From assembly GCA_937944385.1 (NCBI GenBank), contig CALDYQ010000053.1, forward strand, positions 1 through 36,336: 36,336 nucleotides of DNA. Direction: 5' to 3'. Below, piece by piece: positions 1-8,651 of the stretch (position 1 is its first letter; every line of letters starts with the position of its first letter). Source of the DNA: an uncultured Burkholderiales bacterium. GTDB taxonomy: Bacteria; Pseudomonadota; Gammaproteobacteria; Burkholderiales; Casimicrobiaceae. The position numbers and the translations under genes were made by a program. The notes under the pieces were generated by a model. That model saw nothing but the letters and a program-made list of their open reading frames with translations. It did not search any database and was not told the DNA's origin.

Positions 1-686
<686 letters not shown>

Positions 687-812
687 GGTGCGTTCGTTTC
701 GGTGAAGCGGGTCGGCTTTCACGCATGCTATGCCGGGCAAGCGCCAATGTAAGCACGGCCGCCGCGCTACGAACGGCGCTTGAGGCGCGGTTTGGGGGGC
801 CGGCCGTCCGCG

Positions 813-3800
813 TCAGGCGCGGTCTCTGGCACGCGGCCGCCACGGGCGCGGCAGGAGGCTGAAGCGCGCCCGCAGCCACGCCCAGCTGCGCCTTGCGCCG
901 TGTTCGAGATCGTCGAACAGCGTGAACACCGCTGGCACGACGATGAGCGAGAGGATGGTCGAGGTGATGAGCCCGCCGATCACCGCAATCGCCATCGGGG
1001 AGCGGAAGCTCGGGTCGGCCACGCCAGCCCCGATGGCGATCGGCAACATGCCGGCGCCCATGGCGATCGTGGTCATGATGATTGGCCGGGCGCGCTTGTG
1101 GCAGGCGTCCATGAGGGCATCGAAGCGCGAGAGCCCGTGCTCGCGCCGGGCGACGATCGCGTACTCGACCAGCAGGATCGAGTTCTTGGTGGCGATCCCC
1201 ATGAGCATGAGGATGCCGATCAGCGAGGGCATGGAGAAGCTCTTGCCGGTGAGCAGCAGGCCGATGAACGCCCCGCCGATGGACAGCGGCAGCGCCGAGA
1301 GGATCGTGAACGGGTGCAGCACGTCCTTGAACAGGAGCAGGAGCACGAGATAGATGCAGACGATGCCGGTGAGCATCGCAAGCCCGAAGCTCGCGAAGAG
1401 CTCGCCCATCACTTCGGCATCCCCGATCTCCACCTTGCGCACACCGGGCGGCAGATTTGCGATGCTCGGCAGCGCCTCGGCCTTCTGCACGATCTCGCCG
1501 AGGGTGGTGCTTGCCAGTTCCACGTCGAAGGTGATGTTGCGTGAACGGTTCAGGCGACTGATCTCGGCCGGGGCGCTGCCGACCTCGATGCTCGCAACGT
1601 TGGCGAGCAGCACGGGCCCGCGCGCGCCGGGGACGGTGAGCCGCCCGATCGCCTCGAGGTCAGCCCGGAAATCCCGCGTGAAGCGCACCACCACGGGCAC
1701 CTGCCGCTCGGAGAGGTTGAGCTTGGCGAGCGCCGAGTCGTAATCACCCACGGTCGCAATGCGCAGGGTGTCAGCAATGGCCGCAGAGGTGACGCCGAGG
1801 TCGGCGGCGCGCACCGGGTCGGGCCGCACGATGACCTCCGGCCGCACGAGGCTCGCGCTCGACTGGATGTTGCCGACACCCGGCAGCGTGCGCAGGTCGC
1901 GCTCCACGGCTCGGGCAGCCTCGTTGAGCGCGAGCGGGTCATCGCTCGTGAGCACGAGTTGGTACTTTTCGCTGCCACCGCCGAGCCCGACCTTGCTGCG
2001 GATGCCGGGGATGGTCTCGAGTGCCTTTCGGATCTCGGCCTCGATCGGCTGCTTGCGCAGCGGGCGCTCGCGCCGCTCGGTCAGGAGCACCGTGAGCGTG
2101 GCCTTGCGCACCTCAGCAAGGCCCTGCGGCGCAAACGGATCGGCGCCAGCCGACCCGCCGCCGATCGTCGTGTAGACCGAGCGCACATGCGGCACGGCGG
2201 CGATGGCCTTACGCGCAGCCTCGGCCGCGGCGCGGGTTTCGGCGAGCGTGCTGCCGGGCGGCAACTCGATGAACACCTGCGTCTGCGAGTTGTCGTCCGG
2301 CGGAATGAAGCCGGTCGGCAGGAGCGGGATCAAGGCCAGGGAGCCGATGAAGAAAAGCGTGGCCCCGACGAGCGTGGCCCAGCGGTGGCGGGTGCACCCG
2401 TCGGCCCAACGCATGTAGTGCATGAGCCAGCGCGGCTCGCGGTGCGCGTCGACCGCGGGCTTCATCATGTAGGCCGCCATCATTGGCGTGAGCATCCGCG
2501 CGACGACGAGTGAGAAAAAGATCGCGAGCGAGGCCGTCCAGCCAAACTGCTTGAAGAACTTGCCCGCGATGCCGCTCATGAACGCGGTGGGCAGAAACAC
2601 CGCAATCAGCGTGAAGGTGGTGGCGATGACCGCGAGCCCGATCTCGTCGGCCGCCTCCATCGCGGCCTGATAGGGTGTCTTGCCCATGCGCAGGTGGCGC
2701 ACGATGTTCTCGATCTCGACGATCGCATCATCGACCAGGATGCCCACCACGAGCGAGAGCGCGAGCAGCGTCACCACATTGATCGAGAAGCCGAGGTAGT
2801 GCATCCCGATGAAGGCAGGAATCGCCGACATCGGCAGCGCCACCGCCGCGATGAAGGTCGCGCGCAGGTCGCGCAGGAAGAGAAAGACCACGAGCACGGC
2901 GAGCAGCGCCCCTTCGTAGAGCAGCCACATCGAGGCGTCGAACTCCTCCGCCACCGGTGTGACGAAGTCGAACGCCTCGGTGAGTTCGATGTCAGGATGC
3001 TCGGCCTTCAGTTGCGCGAGCGCCGCCGTCACGCCGGCGCCGACTTCGAGTTCGCTCGCGCCTTTGCTGCGGGTCACTTCGAAGCCGACCACCGGCTTGC
3101 CGTTCAGAAGCGCGAGCGAGCGCGGCTCGGCGACCGTGTCACGCACGGTGGCGATCTGATCGAGTGCCAAACGGCGGCCATCCGGCAGCGCGATCTCGAC
3201 GCGGCGGAGCGCATCCGCGGTGCCGACCGTGCCGACCACGCGCACCGACTGTTCGCTGCCGCCCAGATCGGTACGCCCGCCGCCCGCCTCGGTTTGCGCC
3301 TGACGCAGCGCGCGCGAGACGTCGGCCGCACTCACCCCGAGCGAGAGCATCCGTTGGGCGTCGAGCTCGACTGCGATCTCGCGCGACACGCCGCCCACGC
3401 GTGACACACCGCCCACGCCGCGCACGCCGAGGAGCTTGCGCGCCACCGTGTTGTCGACGAACCAGGAGAGCGCCTCCTCATCCATGCGCGAGGAGGCGAT
3501 CGCGAAGGCGAGCACGGGTGAGCCCGCGACATCGAGCTTCGTGATGATGGGTTCCTTCACATCCGCAGGCAGGTCGCCGCGGATGCGCGCCACCGCCGAG
3601 CGCACGTCGTCGAGCGCCTCCTGCGTGGGCTTTTCGAGCCGGAACTCGGCGGTGACCGTGACCCCGCCGTCCTGGATGCGGGTGTAGAGGTTCTTGAGCC
3701 CCTGCACCGAGGCGAGTGCGTTCTCGACCTTGCGCGCAACCTCGGTCTCGAGCTGGCTCGGCCCGGCGCCGGGCAGCGAGACGAGCGTGTTGATCGTCGG

Positions 3801-3929
3801 CAGGTCGAGGTCAGGGAAGTTCTGCACCTTCATCGCCCGAAACGAGAAGATGCCGGCGAACGTGAGCAGGACGAAGACGGTCAGGGCCGCAACCGGGTTT
3901 CGGATCGACCAGGCGGAGACGTTGAGCAT
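813..3929 (-). CDS. RND multidrug efflux pump, inner-membrane transporter (HAE1 family)
   Basis: This is the proton-driven inner-membrane pump of a tripartite efflux system. The 1038 residues from MLNVSAWSIRNPVAALTVF match the usual length of HAE1 transporters. A first membrane helix at residues 10-30 is followed by the PDLDLPTI motif. The helix-4 acidic pair needed for proton relay is present in GILVDDAIVEIENIV (about residue 405), and a helix-10 lysine in GIATKNSILLVEYA. I chose the start at 3929 over an upstream one because earlier codons overlap the end of the preceding gene and do not resemble the family. It is the last gene of the tetR/OMF/MFP/RND operon, 13 bases after the MFP stop. 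Substrate specificity cannot be read from the sequence. Confidence 0.93.
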   Translation of the reverse strand: MLNVSAWSIRNPVAALTVFVLLTFAGIFSFRAMKVQNFPDLDLPTINTLVSLPGAGPSQLETEVARKVENALASVQGLKNLYTRIQDGGVTVTAEFRLEKPTQEALDDVRSAVARIRGDLPADVKEPIITKLDVAGSPVLAFAIASSRMDEEALSWFVDNTVARKLLGVRGVGGVSRVGGVSREIAVELDAQRMLSLGVSAADVSRALRQAQTEAGGGRTDLGGSEQSVRVVGTVGTADALRRVEIALPDGRRLALDQIATVRDTVAEPRSLALLNGKPVVGFEVTRSKGASELEVGAGVTAALAQLKAEHPDIELTEAFDFVTPVAEEFDASMWLLYEGALLAVLVVFLFLRDLRATFIAAVALPMSAIPAFIGMHYLGFSINVVTLLALSLVVGILVDDAIVEIENIVRHLRMGKTPYQAAMEAADEIGLAVIATTFTLIAVFLPTAFMSGIAGKFFKQFGWTASLAIFFSLVVARMLTPMMAAYMMKPAVDAHREPRWLMHYMRWADGCTRHRWATLVGATLFFIGSLALIPLLPTGFIPPDDNSQTQVFIELPPGSTLAETRAAAEAARKAIAAVPHVRSVYTTIGGGSAGADPFAPQGLAEVRKATLTVLLTERRERPLRKQPIEAEIRKALETIPGIRSKVGLGGGSEKYQLVLTSDDPLALNEAARAVERDLRTLPGVGNIQSSASLVRPEVIVRPDPVRAADLGVTSAAIADTLRIATVGDYDSALAKLNLSERQVPVVVRFTRDFRADLEAIGRLTVPGARGPVLLANVASIEVGSAPAEISRLNRSRNITFDVELASTTLGEIVQKAEALPSIANLPPGVRKVEIGDAEVMGELFASFGLAMLTGIVCIYLVLLLLFKDVLHPFTILSALPLSIGGAFIGLLLTGKSFSMPSLIGILMLMGIATKNSILLVEYAIVARREHGLSRFDALMDACHKRARPIIMTTIAMGAGMLPIAIGAGVADPSFRSPMAIAVIGGLITSTILSLIVVPAVFTLFDDLEHGARRSWAWLRARFSLLPRPWRPRARDRA

Positions 3930-3942
3930 GATCCGCGCTACC

Positions 3943-5148
3943 CTACTTCTTCTCGGCCGCAGGCTGCCCGGCTGCGGGTGGGGTCGGGGCGACGATGCGC
4001 ACCGTGTCGCCGTCGGCGAGGAAGGCCGCACCGGTGGCGACCACGCTGTCGCCCGCTTTCACGCCCGAGACGATCTCGACACGGTCACCCACGCGACGGC
4101 CGGTCTCCACCTTGACCTGGGTCACGCGCCCGGCGGGATCGGCACGAAAGACGCAGCTGAAGCCATCGCGGAGCACGATCGCCGACTGCGGCACGGTGAC
4201 CGCGCTCGCGCGCCCAAGCTCGAACACGCCGCGGGCGAACAGCCCCGCCCGGGCATTCGGGCTGCGCTCGAGGTCCACGTAGACGAGCGCGTTTCGCGTC
4301 TGCGGGTCGACGGTCGGGGCGAGCATGCGCACCTTGCCTGCGACCTCTGAACCATCGGGCAGGCTCACACGCACGCGCTGGCCCGGGGCGATGCGTGCGA
4401 GTTCGGCCGCGGTCACCTCGGCGCGCCATTCGAGCCGCCCCTGACGGATCAGACGGAAGAGCTCCACGCCCGGCGAGACGACCGCGCCGACGGTGGCGGC
4501 CCGCGCCGAAATCACGCCGTCATCCGGCGCGACGAGCCGCGTCTGCGCGAGCCGTAGCTCGGCCGCCTGAGCCTGGGCGCGCGCCGCGGCAAGCCGCGCC
4601 TGCGCGGTCTTTTCGGCGGTGAGGAACTGGTTGATTTGTTGCGCCGAGAGCGCGCCCGAGTCGGCGAGTGTTCGCGCTCGCGCGGCATCGGCCGCGGCCT
4701 GCGCGAGCTGCGCTTCGGCCTCGGCGATCGCGGCGGCCGATTGTGCGCGTTCGACCTGGATCGTCTCGGGCGCGAAGGTCGCGAGCACCTGCCCTTTGCG
4801 CACCCGGTCACCCACGCTCGCCCGCACCTCGGCGATACGCAGGCCCTGCACTTCGGCGCCGATCACCGCCTCCTGCCAGGCGGCGATGTTGCCGTTGGCC
4901 GCGAGCGTGACCGGCCAGTCGATTGCGGTTGCCTGTGCGAGCGTCACCGTGAGCGCGGGTCGCGTCGCGGGCGCTTTGGAAGTGGGCGCTTCGGCAGCGG
5001 TCGTCCTGGCGTCGCCACCCTGTCCGGTCGCGCTGTCGCTCACAACCAGGGCCAAGGCGGCAGCGACGACGCTGGCAGTCGCCGCGGCGAGCAGGGAAGC
5101 GCGTCGCCAGAAGGGACGGTGCCGGGCGGAGGGTTCGATGGAAGACAT
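3943..5148 (-). CDS. RND efflux periplasmic adaptor (membrane-fusion protein)
   Basis: This 401-residue protein is the periplasmic adaptor that joins the RND pump to the outer-membrane channel. It has an N-terminal hydrophobic signal or anchor (about residues 15-40), a lipoyl half-motif (WQEAVIGAEVQGLRIAEVRASVGDRVRKGQVLATF), a long Ala-rich coiled-coil hairpin (QSAAAIAEAEAQLAQAAADAARARTL onward), the second lipoyl half (LVAPDDGVISARAATVGAVVSPG) and a beta-barrel domain, ending in a Pro/Ala-rich tail. An in-frame TTG at 5163 would add five residues. I prefer the ATG at 5148, although neither has a strong ribosome-binding site. The preceding OMF gene stops at 5170, so the genes are tightly linked. 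Confidence 0.92.
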   Translation of the reverse strand: MSSIEPSARHRPFWRRASLLAAATASVVAAALALVVSDSATGQGGDARTTAAEAPTSKAPATRPALTVTLAQATAIDWPVTLAANGNIAAWQEAVIGAEVQGLRIAEVRASVGDRVRKGQVLATFAPETIQVERAQSAAAIAEAEAQLAQAAADAARARTLADSGALSAQQINQFLTAEKTAQARLAAARAQAQAAELRLAQTRLVAPDDGVISARAATVGAVVSPGVELFRLIRQGRLEWRAEVTAAELARIAPGQRVRVSLPDGSEVAGKVRMLAPTVDPQTRNALVYVDLERSPNARAGLFARGVFELGRASAVTVPQSAIVLRDGFSCVFRADPAGRVTQVKVETGRRVGDRVEIVSGVKAGDSVVATGAAFLADGDTVRIVAPTPPAAGQPAAEKK

Positions 5149-5169
5149 GAGCGGAATGGGCAAGAAAAC

Positions 5170-6636
5170 TCAACGCGGGCTGCGGTTGTCGGCAGCGGAA
5201 CCGGAAACAGCAAGGACCTGAGCGGGATCGACACCCCCGCCCATCGCGCGGTGCAGGCTCACGAGGGCGAGGAGTCGCTCGCGCTCGAGGTTGAGCACGG
5301 CGAGTTGGGCAGCGAGCGCGCTTCGGCGCGCGTCCTCGAGTTCGAGCACCGAGCCCACGCCAGCCCGAAGTCGAGCCTCGGCCGCACGTTCGAATGCGCG
5401 GTAGCCGGCGAGCGAGGCGGCGAGCGCGCGTTGCCGCTCGGCGGCATCACGCAGCGCAATGAGCGCCTCTTCCACCTCGCGCACGGCCTGCGTTGCGGCC
5501 TGACGATACTGCGCGCGCACTTCGTCGTGCCGCGCCCGCGCGGCCTCCACTGCGGCCGAACGTCGCCCGGCGTCGAAGAGCGGAATCGAGATCGCCGGGC
5601 CGAAGGCCCAGGTCGGCCCATCGCTCGTCACCCCGAACGCCCGACTCACCGAGTAGCCCACCGAGCCGGTGAGTGTGATCTTTGGGTAGCGATCAGCCTC
5701 GGCTACCCCGACCTCGGCGGCGAGCGCAGCGAGTTCGAGTTCGAGCGCGGCCAGGTCGGGCCGTTGGCGGAGGAGCGCGCTCGGAACCGCTGGCGGCGCG
5801 ATCGGCGCCTGACGCGGGATCAGGGCGTCGGGGGCAGTGCCCGCAGCGGGTGTCACCCGCTCGCGCACGGCAGCGACCTCGCGCCCGCTCAGGGCGGAAA
5901 GCGCGACGAGGAGCCGATCGATCCCGGCCTGCTGCTCGGCCACGCGCGCCTCGGCCTGTGCCGCGGCCGCCTGCGCGAGCGCGGCGTTCGCTGGAGCCTC
6001 GAAGCCGGCTTGCGCCTTGCGCTCGATGAGCCGTGCGGTCTCGGCCCGGCTCTGCCGGTCGCGCTCGATGCCGACCAGGAGCGCCTGGGCCACCCGCAGG
6101 TTCACGTAGAGCGTGGCGACCTCGGCCGCGAGTGATTGCTCGAGCGCGGCCGCCTCGATGCGGCGCGCGTCGATCCGCCGCTCGGCTGCGCGGCGCGCGA
6201 GGCGCGTCTGCCCCCAGAGGTCGAGCTCCCAGGAGGCGGCGACCGAAAGCGGCAACGTACCCGCAGGCCCCGGCGTGCCGGCACCCGCGTCGCCGCGCGT
6301 CGCGCTCGCCGAAGCGGTGGCGATCGGCCAGGCCGCCGCCTCTGTGAGGCCGAGTGCGGCGCGCGCCTGACGCAGGCGCGCGGCGGCCACCTCGACCGAG
6401 GGCGACTGGCGACGGGTCGTGTCGATCAATTCCTCCAAGAGAGGATCGTTCCAGCTCTGCCACCACGCCGCCGGTGCCGCGACATCGGACGCGGGCAACG
6501 GCGGGGTTGCCCACGCCGCGGGAACGCGGGGCGGCTCTGCGGTCGGCAGCGGCGCGATGGCGCAGCCGCCAAGCATGAGCAGCGTGGCCACGAGGGCTGC
6601 GCACAAGCACGGCTGGACGTTGCGGGGCAAGGTCAT
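5170..6636 (-). CDS. Outer-membrane efflux lipoprotein (NodT/OprM type)
   Basis: This is the TolC-like outer-membrane channel of the efflux system, 488 residues. It starts at MTLPRNVQPCLC with a lipoprotein signal ending in the lipobox LMLGGC, so the mature protein is probably acylated on that cysteine. Two OEP repeats follow, with typical WWQSWNDPLLEELI near the N terminus, repeated long Ala/Arg/Glu-rich helices, and the family motif PALLRQRPDLAALE-like segment (here PSALLRQRPDLAALE). The start ATG (6634-6636) overlaps the tetR stop as ATGA, so it is probably translated by coupling to the regulator gene. Homology and context agree; the exported substrate is unknown. Confidence 0.92.
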   Translation of the reverse strand: MTLPRNVQPCLCAALVATLLMLGGCAIAPLPTAEPPRVPAAWATPPLPASDVAAPAAWWQSWNDPLLEELIDTTRRQSPSVEVAAARLRQARAALGLTEAAAWPIATASASATRGDAGAGTPGPAGTLPLSVAASWELDLWGQTRLARRAAERRIDARRIEAAALEQSLAAEVATLYVNLRVAQALLVGIERDRQSRAETARLIERKAQAGFEAPANAALAQAAAAQAEARVAEQQAGIDRLLVALSALSGREVAAVRERVTPAAGTAPDALIPRQAPIAPPAVPSALLRQRPDLAALELELAALAAEVGVAEADRYPKITLTGSVGYSVSRAFGVTSDGPTWAFGPAISIPLFDAGRRSAAVEAARARHDEVRAQYRQAATQAVREVEEALIALRDAAERQRALAASLAGYRAFERAAEARLRAGVGSVLELEDARRSALAAQLAVLNLERERLLALVSLHRAMGGGVDPAQVLAVSGSAADNRSPR

Positions 6637-7427
6637 GGGGCGGCCCCTTCTGGCTGGGCTGACTGGGCTGACTGGGCTGACTGGGCGCGGCCGCGGGCGG
6701 ATGCATGGGACGGGCGTTCGAGAGTGCACGGCGCCCCCCCGCCGGACTCACGCGCACGGATCGCTGCGACCAGCACATCGATCGTGTGCGCCACGGCCTG
6801 CCGCGCATTGGCGAGCGACTGTTCGCTCATCTCGGTCATGTCTTGATGCAGGGCGCCGACGTAGGCCATGTGCAGCACGAGGATGTCCGCCTCGGTGGCG
6901 GGGATGCCGAGCGCAACGAAGCCATTCCGAATGCTCGCGCGAATGCTGGCATTGAACTGTTTCAGCCAGTCGCGGATGCCGGGATCCTCGGCGCAGGCTG
7001 AGCCGAGCTCGTTCATCAGCCGACACCACCCGCGGTCCTCGACGTTCGGCAGCAGGCGCGCCTTGTACTCGTCGAGCGTCAGGCGGCCAAGCGCTGCGGC
7101 GCCGGTGATCGGGGTCAGCACCGCCTCCATGCCGAACTGCGCGGTCGCCCGCAGGAGCGCGGCCCGCGTGGGGAAGTAATAGGTCAGGTGCGACTGGCGC
7201 ACACCGGCCCGACGGGCCACCGCGCTCTGGGTGAGACCGGCAAAGCCCTCGGTCTCGAGCAATTCGACGGCAGCAGTGAGCAGGCGGACGCGCATCGGTG
7301 CATCTTCGGGCAACTGGTCCAGTCGCGGTACCGCGCCCGGGGCTGAGGGCAGCGGTAGTGCATCCGGCGCGGCGGCGGCACTGCCTGCGCCCCGGTGGGC
7401 CGCCGGTTGCTGAGCTTGGGTATCCAT
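6633..7427 (-). CDS. TetR-family transcriptional regulator of the efflux operon
   Basis: This 264-residue TetR-type repressor is the first gene of the efflux operon. After a Pro/Ala-rich leader of about 45 residues comes the DNA-binding domain: MRVRLLTAAVELLETEGFAGLT, then the helix-turn-helix QSAVARRAGVRQSHLTYYFPTRAALL (about residues 67-92). The C-terminal half is the helical ligand-binding and dimerisation domain. The protein ends in an unusual SAQSAQSAQSAQ tail encoded by 9-bp tandem repeats. I chose the ATG at 7427 because a start at 7463 would lie inside the 20-bp palindrome that looks like its operator. Self-repression with co-regulation of the pump is inferred from gene order and the operator position. 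Confidence 0.9.
   Translation of the reverse strand: MDTQAQQPAAHRGAGSAAAAPDALPLPSAPGAVPRLDQLPEDAPMRVRLLTAAVELLETEGFAGLTQSAVARRAGVRQSHLTYYFPTRAALLRATAQFGMEAVLTPITGAAALGRLTLDEYKARLLPNVEDRGWCRLMNELGSACAEDPGIRDWLKQFNASIRASIRNGFVALGIPATEADILVLHMAYVGALHQDMTEMSEQSLANARQAVAHTIDVLVAAIRARESGGGAPCTLERPSHASARGRAQSAQSAQSAQPEGAAP
6651..6688. repeat. 9-bp tandem repeat at the 3' end of tetR
   Basis: About four copies of a 9-base unit (gactgggct on the plus strand) encode Ser-Ala-Gln repeats in the tail of the TetR protein, just before the ATGA junction with the outer-membrane factor gene. Because the unit is a multiple of three, copy changes by slippage would alter the tail length without shifting the frame. 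Confidence 0.85.
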
Positions 7428-7430
7428 GGC

Positions 7431-7467
7431 TTGGTAAGCATACCAAATTGGTTGGTTAACCAACCAA
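7431..7467 (-). promoter_or_regulatory. Probable TetR operator and efflux operon promoter
   Basis: The sequence ttggttggttaaccaaccaa (7448-7467) is a perfect 20-bp palindrome. Immediately beside it, ttggta (7431-7436) and taccaa (7441-7446) form a second, shorter inverted pair. Read on the minus strand, a -10-like TATGCT lies 9 bases before the tetR start, and a TTGGTT inside the palindrome could serve as a -35. Binding of the TetR product here would block its own promoter and the whole pump operon. The site is seen directly; the regulator assignment is inference. Confidence 0.8.
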
Positions 7468-7638
7468 GATGAGCTCTTGTGCCATCAGCTTTTCGCGGAA
7501 CGTCCGATTCAATGGGGCGTTGCAGCGAGAAAGCGCGGAAGTCGACTTTTCGTCCTATCGCACCTCGAGCCCAGTTCAATCGGGCTTTACGCTGAAAACG
7601 TGCTTCTTCGAACGGCCGGCACGAATCGATCCCGCCAC

Positions 7639-7666
7639 GCGCGCGGGGATCAGCGCGCGGGGATCA
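7639..7666. repeat. 14-bp direct repeat spanning the phaM stop codon
   Basis: Two adjacent exact copies of gcgcgcggggatca occupy 7639-7652 and 7653-7666. The last three bases of the second copy are the complement of the phaM TGA stop, so the duplication sits exactly at the gene's end. Confidence 0.8.
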
Positions 7667-8206
7667 GGTGGAGCGGTTGCGGCGCGCAGCTTTTTTGACG
7701 GTGCGACCCGGCGTCGTGCCCCCGCTCAGGGGACCGCCCTTGGCAGCAGGCTGCTTCGCCCGCGTTGCGGCCGTCGCGCTCGCGACCACGTCCGCCATGC
7801 TCTGCGCGGCGGTCTCGACGACCGAGCGCATCGCCGCCTGCGCAGCCTGCGCCGCCTCGCGCCCCTTGGCGAGCGAAGCGTAGGCATCGCGCTGCATCTC
7901 GAGCGTGCGAATCGTCGTTTCGATGCCCGACAGGCTCATGCGCATCCAGGCCTCGACCACGCGCAGATCCTCGATGCGGCGGGTGATCGTCTCCGGGTCG
8001 ATCAGCTTCATCCACTCGCCGACCTGGGCCGCAGGCGAGCCGCCGGCCGCGCCCGGTGCACCGGGGAACGGATTGACGTGATTGGGATTCGCGAACCACG
8101 TTCGCATGGCATCGGCCCACGCGACCCAGGGCTCGGCCGTTGCTCCGGACGACCCGGATGATGCGGTCGATGCTCCCTGCCCTGCTGTCTTGTCTGACGG
8201 ACTCAT
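7664..8206 (-). CDS. phaM: PhaM-like polyhydroxyalkanoate granule regulatory protein
   Basis: This 180-residue protein resembles the PhaM family of betaproteobacteria, which binds PHB granules, activates the synthase PhaC and attaches granules to the nucleoid. The segment EWMKLIDPETITRRIEDLRVVEAWMRMSLSGIETTIRTLEMQRDAYASL matches the conserved core as I remember it (RI.DLR.VE.WL.MNLS.L..TI..LE.Q). The rest is Ala-rich helix ending in a basic tail (VKKAARRNRST) that fits DNA binding. I chose the start at 8206 (MSPSDKTAG) because a ggggag ribosome-binding site precedes it; the longer upstream frames have no family similarity. It is a single gene divergent from the PP0621-family gene. No other PHB gene is in the window, so the assignment rests on sequence alone. 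Confidence 0.72.
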   Translation of the reverse strand: MSPSDKTAGQGASTASSGSSGATAEPWVAWADAMRTWFANPNHVNPFPGAPGAAGGSPAAQVGEWMKLIDPETITRRIEDLRVVEAWMRMSLSGIETTIRTLEMQRDAYASLAKGREAAQAAQAAMRSVVETAAQSMADVVASATAATRAKQPAAKGGPLSGGTTPGRTVKKAARRNRST

Positions 8207-8274
8207 CCTCGAATCTCCCCGGCGTCTTCGAAGCCTTCGACGCGAATTGCACGCTGGTAGACTGCCCCGCCAAT

Positions 8275-8301
8275 GCATCGAGCGCATCAGGCGCATCAGG
8301 C
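8275..8301. repeat. 9-bp tandem repeat between divergent phaM and PP0621-family genes
   Basis: gcatcgagc (8275-8283) is followed by two identical gcatcaggc units (8284-8292 and 8293-8301). The array lies in the 175-base divergent intergenic region, where promoters for both genes are expected. I see no convincing -35/-10 pair. Confidence 0.6.
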
Positions 8302-8381
8302 GAGTCGCACCCGGCGAGTTTAGGGCAGAGCACACGCCGCTCGACCCAAGCTGCAGCGAGATCGCCCCTCCGAGCAAACGC

Positions 8382-8651
8382 ATGGGCAAGATCATTTTCT
8401 GGATCGTGGTTTTCTTCGTGGTGCTGTTTGCGCTGCGGCTCGCGTCCATCCTGGGCAGCCGTCGGCGCCCCGACGACGCACCCTCCGATGCACAGGACCC
8501 CGGCAGCGCGAAGCCGCGAGCACCGCTCGCACCGGGCACGCCAACGGTGCGCTGCAGCCAATGCGGCGCCTTCATCCCGAAGGCCGAGGCGGTGTTGCGA
8601 CTGACCGGTTACCGCTGCGCCGATTCGGGCTGCGCCGACCGCAAGCGGTGA
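8382..8651 (+). CDS. PP0621-family small membrane protein with zinc-ribbon-like tail
   Basis: This 89-residue protein starts MGKIIFWIVVFFVVLFALRLASI, a single N-terminal membrane helix, followed by a short Pro/Asp-rich linker and a C-terminal module with two cysteine pairs (RCSQCGAFIP and [13 protein letters not shown]). That layout fits the PP0621 family found just upstream of pilS in many betaproteobacteria, whose function is unknown. The cysteine spacing suggests a small metal-binding ribbon (inference). I chose the start at 8382 because the membrane helix begins there; longer frames upstream are not family-like. Its TGA overlaps the GTG start of pilS, so the two are probably co-translated. 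Confidence 0.82.
   Translation: MGKIIFWIVVFFVVLFALRLASILGSRRRPDDAPSDAQDPGSAKPRAPLAPGTPTVRCSQCGAFIPKAEAVLRLTGYRCADSGCADRKR

Noticed and set aside
4636-6135. Long plus-strand open frame (499 codons)
   Set aside because: It is antisense to the MFP and OMF genes, is Arg/Gly/Glu-rich and matches no family; this is a typical shadow frame in GC-rich DNA.
7468-7663. Gene or sRNA in the phaM-tetR gap
   Set aside because: Only a weak hairpin (agccc/gggct) without a T tract and no ORF with a ribosome-binding site.
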